A stretch of 9,640 nucleotides of DNA, taken from positions 1 to 9,640 of the forward strand of contig PLST01000199.1 of assembly GCA_003164255.1 (NCBI GenBank), read 5' to 3'. The stretch is from Acidobacteriaceae bacterium (GTDB taxonomy: Bacteria; Acidobacteriota; Terriglobia; Terriglobales; Acidobacteriaceae). Of this stretch, positions 7,014-9,640 are shown one piece after another (position 1 is the first letter of the stretch; each line of letters begins with the position of its first letter). The notes beneath the pieces were generated by a model. The model worked only from the letters and a program-made list of their open reading frames with translations. It ran no database searches and was not told where the DNA came from. Made by a program: the position numbers and the translations under genes.

Positions 7014-7804
7014 TGCCCCTCCTTGACCGCAAGCCCGCCGTCAACAATTGCTTGCGTTTTCGGTTCCGACTGCTGCACGTAGAGTCCGCCGTCCTTGCGG
7101 ATGCGCCAGAAATGGATGGCGATGAAGAGGATGGCGGCCAGCGGAAGCATTACGCAGTGCAACACGTAAAAGCGCAGGAGCGCGTTGGCATTCACCTGGT
7201 TGCCGCCCAGCAGCAGAAAGTGAATCCTGCTGCCGACGAGCGGCACAGCAGAAGACAGGTTCGAGCCGACAGTGATGGCCCAGAACGCAAGCTGATCCCA
7301 GGGCAACAGGTAGCCGGTGTAGCTGAGCAGCAGTGTGATCACAAGGAGCACGACGCCGATAACCCAGTTAAACTCGCGCGGCGTTCGGTACGCGCCGCGA
7401 TAGAAGACCTTGAACATGTGCGCGAAGACCAGGAAGACCATCAGCTGCGCCGACCACCGGTGCAGATTCCTGAGGAAAAGTCCCGACGATACGACGAACT
7501 GCAGGTCCTTCATGTCGGCGTAGGCCTGCGGCACAGAAGGATGGTAGTAAAGCATGAGCAGAATGCCGGTGATGACGAGAATCAGAAACGTCCCAAAGGT
7601 CAGCGTGCCAAGGTACCATGTGACGCCGAAGCGGACCATGCGCTTGCGAACCTTGGTGGCGAACAGGTGGAGGAAGATATTTTGCTGGATGGCAAGTGCG
7701 CGGTGCAGCGTGCTTGAGCCGCTTCCGCTGCGAAAGACCGATCGCCACACCCGGCTCCCTCGTACTTTATCGATCATCTGATCGGCGTTGAAGGGCATGC
7801 TCAT
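7010..7804 (-). CDS. cytochrome b N-terminal domain protein (b6-like)
   Basis: This 264-residue integral membrane protein carries two b haems across the membrane as part of a quinol:cytochrome c reductase. The ligand pairs are His115/His129 (13 residues between) and His216/His231 (14 between). The 14-residue second spacing is the b6 pattern; mitochondrial-type bc1 has 13. Helices lie at about 62-87, 110-134, 147-168 and 211-234. GYLLPWDQ (164-171) is the conserved Qo-side element. The Cys that binds the extra c-type haem in plant b6 aligns with Tyr64 (TWYLGT), so that haem is not expected. Polar extensions flank the core, including about 55 residues at the N-terminus. ATG 7804 overlaps the Rieske stop (ATGA). 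A second ATG at 7798 is 8 bases from GAGG and may be the better start. Confidence 0.94.
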   Translation of the reverse strand: MSMPFNADQMIDKVRGSRVWRSVFRSGSGSSTLHRALAIQQNIFLHLFATKVRKRMVRFGVTWYLGTLTFGTFLILVITGILLMLYYHPSVPQAYADMKDLQFVVSSGLFLRNLHRWSAQLMVFLVFAHMFKVFYRGAYRTPREFNWVIGVVLLVITLLLSYTGYLLPWDQLAFWAITVGSNLSSAVPLVGSRIHFLLLGGNQVNANALLRFYVLHCVMLPLAAILFIAIHFWRIRKDGGLYVQQSEPKTQAIVDGGLAVKEGQ

Positions 7805-8295
7805 ATCCTCAGATACTGCAGCGGCGGAATGTCAACGGAGCGATCAATCATCAGATCGCCTTCATCGCTTACCCATGTCTTCAGCCAAGGCAGCGGCTTG
7901 GGTGCGGGCCCCTCGATCTTCTCTCCCGTTCGCGTGAACTTGCTGCCATGGCACGGGCAGGCAATGATGCCCAGGTCCTGGTTCCATGCGGTTAGACAGC
8001 CCAGGTGAGTACACACCGCGCTGAGCGAGAAGAACCCTTCATCGGCGCGCACCAGGTAGATTCCGGAGTTGATATCCATGGTGACCGAATTCACCGCAAA
8101 GCTCTCAGGCTTGCCCACGTTGACCACCGCCGAAGGCTCATAGAGGACGTTGGGCGAGAGATATTCGTAGGAGAAGACAATGGTGCCTGCGGCGGCAATG
8201 CCCAGCGACCCGAGTCCGATTTTGGTAAAGAAGGCTCGGCGGTCGAACTCCGCGGGTGGTTCCTTCGTGTTGATGTGTGTTGCGTCGGGCATCAT
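7801..8295 (-). CDS. Rieske 2Fe-2S protein of the cytochrome b complex
   Basis: The 164-residue protein moves one electron from quinol at the Qo site to the cytochrome c partner. The cluster motifs are complete: CTHLGC 95-100 and CPCHGS 113-118, giving two Cys and two His ligands plus the disulfide Cys pair. The Pro loop GPAPKPLPW is at 129-137. The N-terminus has DRRAFFTKIG followed by a hydrophobic segment (26-46), a Tat-type signal/anchor as expected for a Rieske protein folded before export. TAA of the upstream gene is followed at once by ATG ATG. The second ATG (8292) is better spaced from GAGG (8302-8299), so the protein may begin one residue later. The stop overlaps cytochrome b as ATGA. 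Confidence 0.96.
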   Translation of the reverse strand: MMPDATHINTKEPPAEFDRRAFFTKIGLGSLGIAAAGTIVFSYEYLSPNVLYEPSAVVNVGKPESFAVNSVTMDINSGIYLVRADEGFFSLSAVCTHLGCLTAWNQDLGIIACPCHGSKFTRTGEKIEGPAPKPLPWLKTWVSDEGDLMIDRSVDIPPLQYLRI

Positions 8296-9640
8296 TTACC
8301 TCTTCGGAACGCCGGCCAGCGGCGGTTTTGAGCGCAAGAAGCGATCGATGGATTCACCTGAAATCAGACCGGTCGAATCCGCGGAGAGAAGGTTGTACGA
8401 CTCCATGGTGATGGTTCCGGCGGGACAGCGTGCGGCGCACAGCCCACAGCGGATGCAGCGCGTTTCATCTTTCAGCATGGCCGAGCCGGTGATGACGCCA
8501 AGCTCATCCGCCTTTATGTCGTCAAGTTCCACACCCAGCAGGTCACGGGCTTCGGCGAGTTGATTTATGGTTCCCTCGTCGAATGCGATGCGATCTAGCG
8601 AGACCAATTCCAGGCAGTTTTCTGGGCAAACATCGACGCAGCCGCCGCACAAGATGCAGGATGTGGCGTCTGCGGCGTTGCCTTCAAATACTGTGTTCAC
8701 CCAGCAGTGCAGGCAGCGCTGTGCCTCGGCAATTGCCGATTCCTCATCGAAGCCGATCTCAACTTCGGTGACGCCTGTGCGGCGATTCAGAGGCAGCATC
8801 GGAATCGGCTGCCGCACCATGTCGAGCAACTCCAGCGGCATGCGATGACGCTCAAGCACCGCAACTTCAACAATGGGGTCGGCGTGCTCGGTGCCGCGCA
8901 GGAACTCGTCGATGCCTACCGCGGCGCGCTTGCCATCGGCCACGCTGTCGATGATGAGGCGCGGGCCAAAGACGCAGTCGCCTCCCGCGAACACGCCCTT
9001 TGCTGACGTCATCAGCGTTTGCGGGTTTACCGCGATCAAGCCGCGCGGCGAAATATCCACACCATCGTCCGTGCCAAGGAACTGGAGATTCGGCGCCTGG
9101 CCGATGGCCATGATGATGGTGTCGCAATCCAGCCGAGTCTCGCTGTTCTCGTAGAAGGTGGGGCTGAAGCGGCGGTTGGCGTCGAAGACAGATTTCGTTT
9201 TGAGCACTTCAAGCGCCACTGCGCGCCCGTTTTCACCGATGATTTGTTTGGGACCGAAGCCGGGATGGATAATGATTCCTTCTTCCTCGGCCTCTTCGAT
9301 CTCTTCAAGCGCGGCGGGCATTTCCGCGCGATTCTCCAGGCAAACCAGGTGCACCTCTTGCGCGCCCAGCCGCAAGGCAGAGAGCGAAACGTCCATCATT
9401 TCGCGCGCAGCCACCGCATCCATGCTTCCTTGCGACGGCTCAAAGTTCTCCACGCCCCCGGCATGCTGACGCAGCACTTCGCGTGCAGCGGAGCGCGCCA
9501 CATCCATGGCCACGTTGCCGCCACCGATGACCAGAACCTTTTTGCCGATGGTGAAACGGTACCCGAGATTGACATTGAGCAGAAAATCGATGCCCTTGTA
9601 CACGCCGTCAAGGTTCACGCCGGGAATGGTCAGGTCGCGG
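8296..9640 (-). CDS. GltD-like NAD(P)H/FAD oxidoreductase with ferredoxin tail, N-terminus missing
   Basis: The frame runs off the right edge; 447 residues are visible and the N-terminal FAD-binding part lies outside. Counting from Val at 9618: the NAD(P)-binding motif VLVIGGGNVAMDVARSA is at 28-44, an insertion of about 35 residues (45-79) separates it from ALRLGAQEVHLVCLENRAEMPA, TIIMAIGQAPN is at 167-177, and the FAD-contacting GVFAGGDCVFGPRLIIDSVADG is at 208-229. The C-terminal tail has CLHC at 302-305 and two 4Fe-4S motifs, CILCGGCVDVCP (321-332) and CIRCGLCAARCP (388-399). The family moves electrons between NAD(P)H, flavin and Fe-S centres in the cytoplasm. Its position directly before the Rieske gene suggests electron exchange with the quinone pool or the complex, but no partner is shown. 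It is not ordinary GltD, because the 2[4Fe-4S] ferredoxin is C-terminal and no large GltB gene is present. Confidence 0.88.
   Translation of the reverse strand, partial: RDLTIPGVNLDGVYKGIDFLLNVNLGYRFTIGKKVLVIGGGNVAMDVARSAAREVLRQHAGGVENFEPSQGSMDAVAAREMMDVSLSALRLGAQEVHLVCLENRAEMPAALEEIEEAEEEGIIIHPGFGPKQIIGENGRAVALEVLKTKSVFDANRRFSPTFYENSETRLDCDTIIMAIGQAPNLQFLGTDDGVDISPRGLIAVNPQTLMTSAKGVFAGGDCVFGPRLIIDSVADGKRAAVGIDEFLRGTEHADPIVEVAVLERHRMPLELLDMVRQPIPMLPLNRRTGVTEVEIGFDEESAIAEAQRCLHCWVNTVFEGNAADATSCILCGGCVDVCPENCLELVSLDRIAFDEGTINQLAEARDLLGVELDDIKADELGVITGSAMLKDETRCIRCGLCAARCPAGTITMESYNLLSADSTGLISGESIDRFLRSKPPLAGVPKR

Noticed and set aside
7013..7717. Plus-strand open frame opposite cytochrome b
   Set aside because: Mirror of a firmly identified membrane protein. 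The translation is a charged, low-complexity-like sequence with no known motif.
4254..8295. Alternative complex III (ActABCDEF)
   Set aside because: No ActB molybdopterin/Fe-S protein and no NrfD-like ActC are present. The Rieske and cytochrome b genes define a bc/b6f-type complex instead.
8296..9640. Glutamate synthase small subunit (GltD) proper
   Set aside because: The ferredoxin clusters sit at the C-terminus and the neighbours are respiratory. The domain kinship is real but the biosynthetic role is not supported.
1..9640. CRISPR array, tRNA or rRNA genes
   Set aside because: I saw no regularly spaced repeats and no cloverleaf or rRNA-like segments on either strand.

Overview
The window looks like a chromosomal segment of a moderately GC-rich Gram-negative bacterium, most likely an acidobacterium (Terriglobia-like). 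The pointers are a non-phototroph gene for a reaction-centre-type dihaem cytochrome c, a tyrosine recombinase of a type I associate with Acidobacteriota, and a cytochrome b/Rieske operon carrying large multihaem cytochromes. This placement is inferred from family knowledge, not from a database search.

About 80% of the window (9640 down to 1841, minus strand) is one tightly packed respiratory operon. In transcription order it encodes: the C-terminal part of a GltD-like NAD(P)H/FAD oxidoreductase with a 2[4Fe-4S] ferredoxin tail (cut by the window edge); a Rieske 2Fe-2S protein; a b6-type cytochrome b; a subunit-IV-like cytochrome b C-terminal protein with an APWY Qo motif; a membrane-anchored octahaem cytochrome c; an Ig-like/monohaem cytochrome c fusion; a dihaem reaction-centre-family cytochrome c; and a DmsE/MtrA-family decahaem cytochrome c. 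Four junctions are ATGA overlaps and two are directly abutting stop/start pairs, so translation is probably coupled. The only gap is about 110 bp in front of the dihaem cytochrome and holds a small perfect hairpin.

Together the genes read as a split Rieske/cytochrome b quinol oxidase. Its usual cytochrome c1/f is replaced by an octahaem protein, with three further periplasmic or lipid-anchored cytochromes as possible exit routes. The operon has 21 CXXCH haem sites plus two b-haem ligand pairs. The last gene suggests electrons could leave towards a periplasmic reductase or the outer membrane, but no porin (MtrB/PioB), reductase or oxidase is in the window.

The left 1.8 kb is decayed DNA. Immediately after the decahaem stop codon, in the same frame and on the same strand, lies the C-terminal half of a cation diffusion facilitator (CDF) transporter with an internal TGA. 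Beyond it, on the plus strand, is a tyrosine recombinase with a probable ATG-to-ATA start, a one-base frameshift and loss of the conserved LGH histidine. The decahaem gene thus sits at a rearrangement boundary, and whatever once followed it is gone or displaced.
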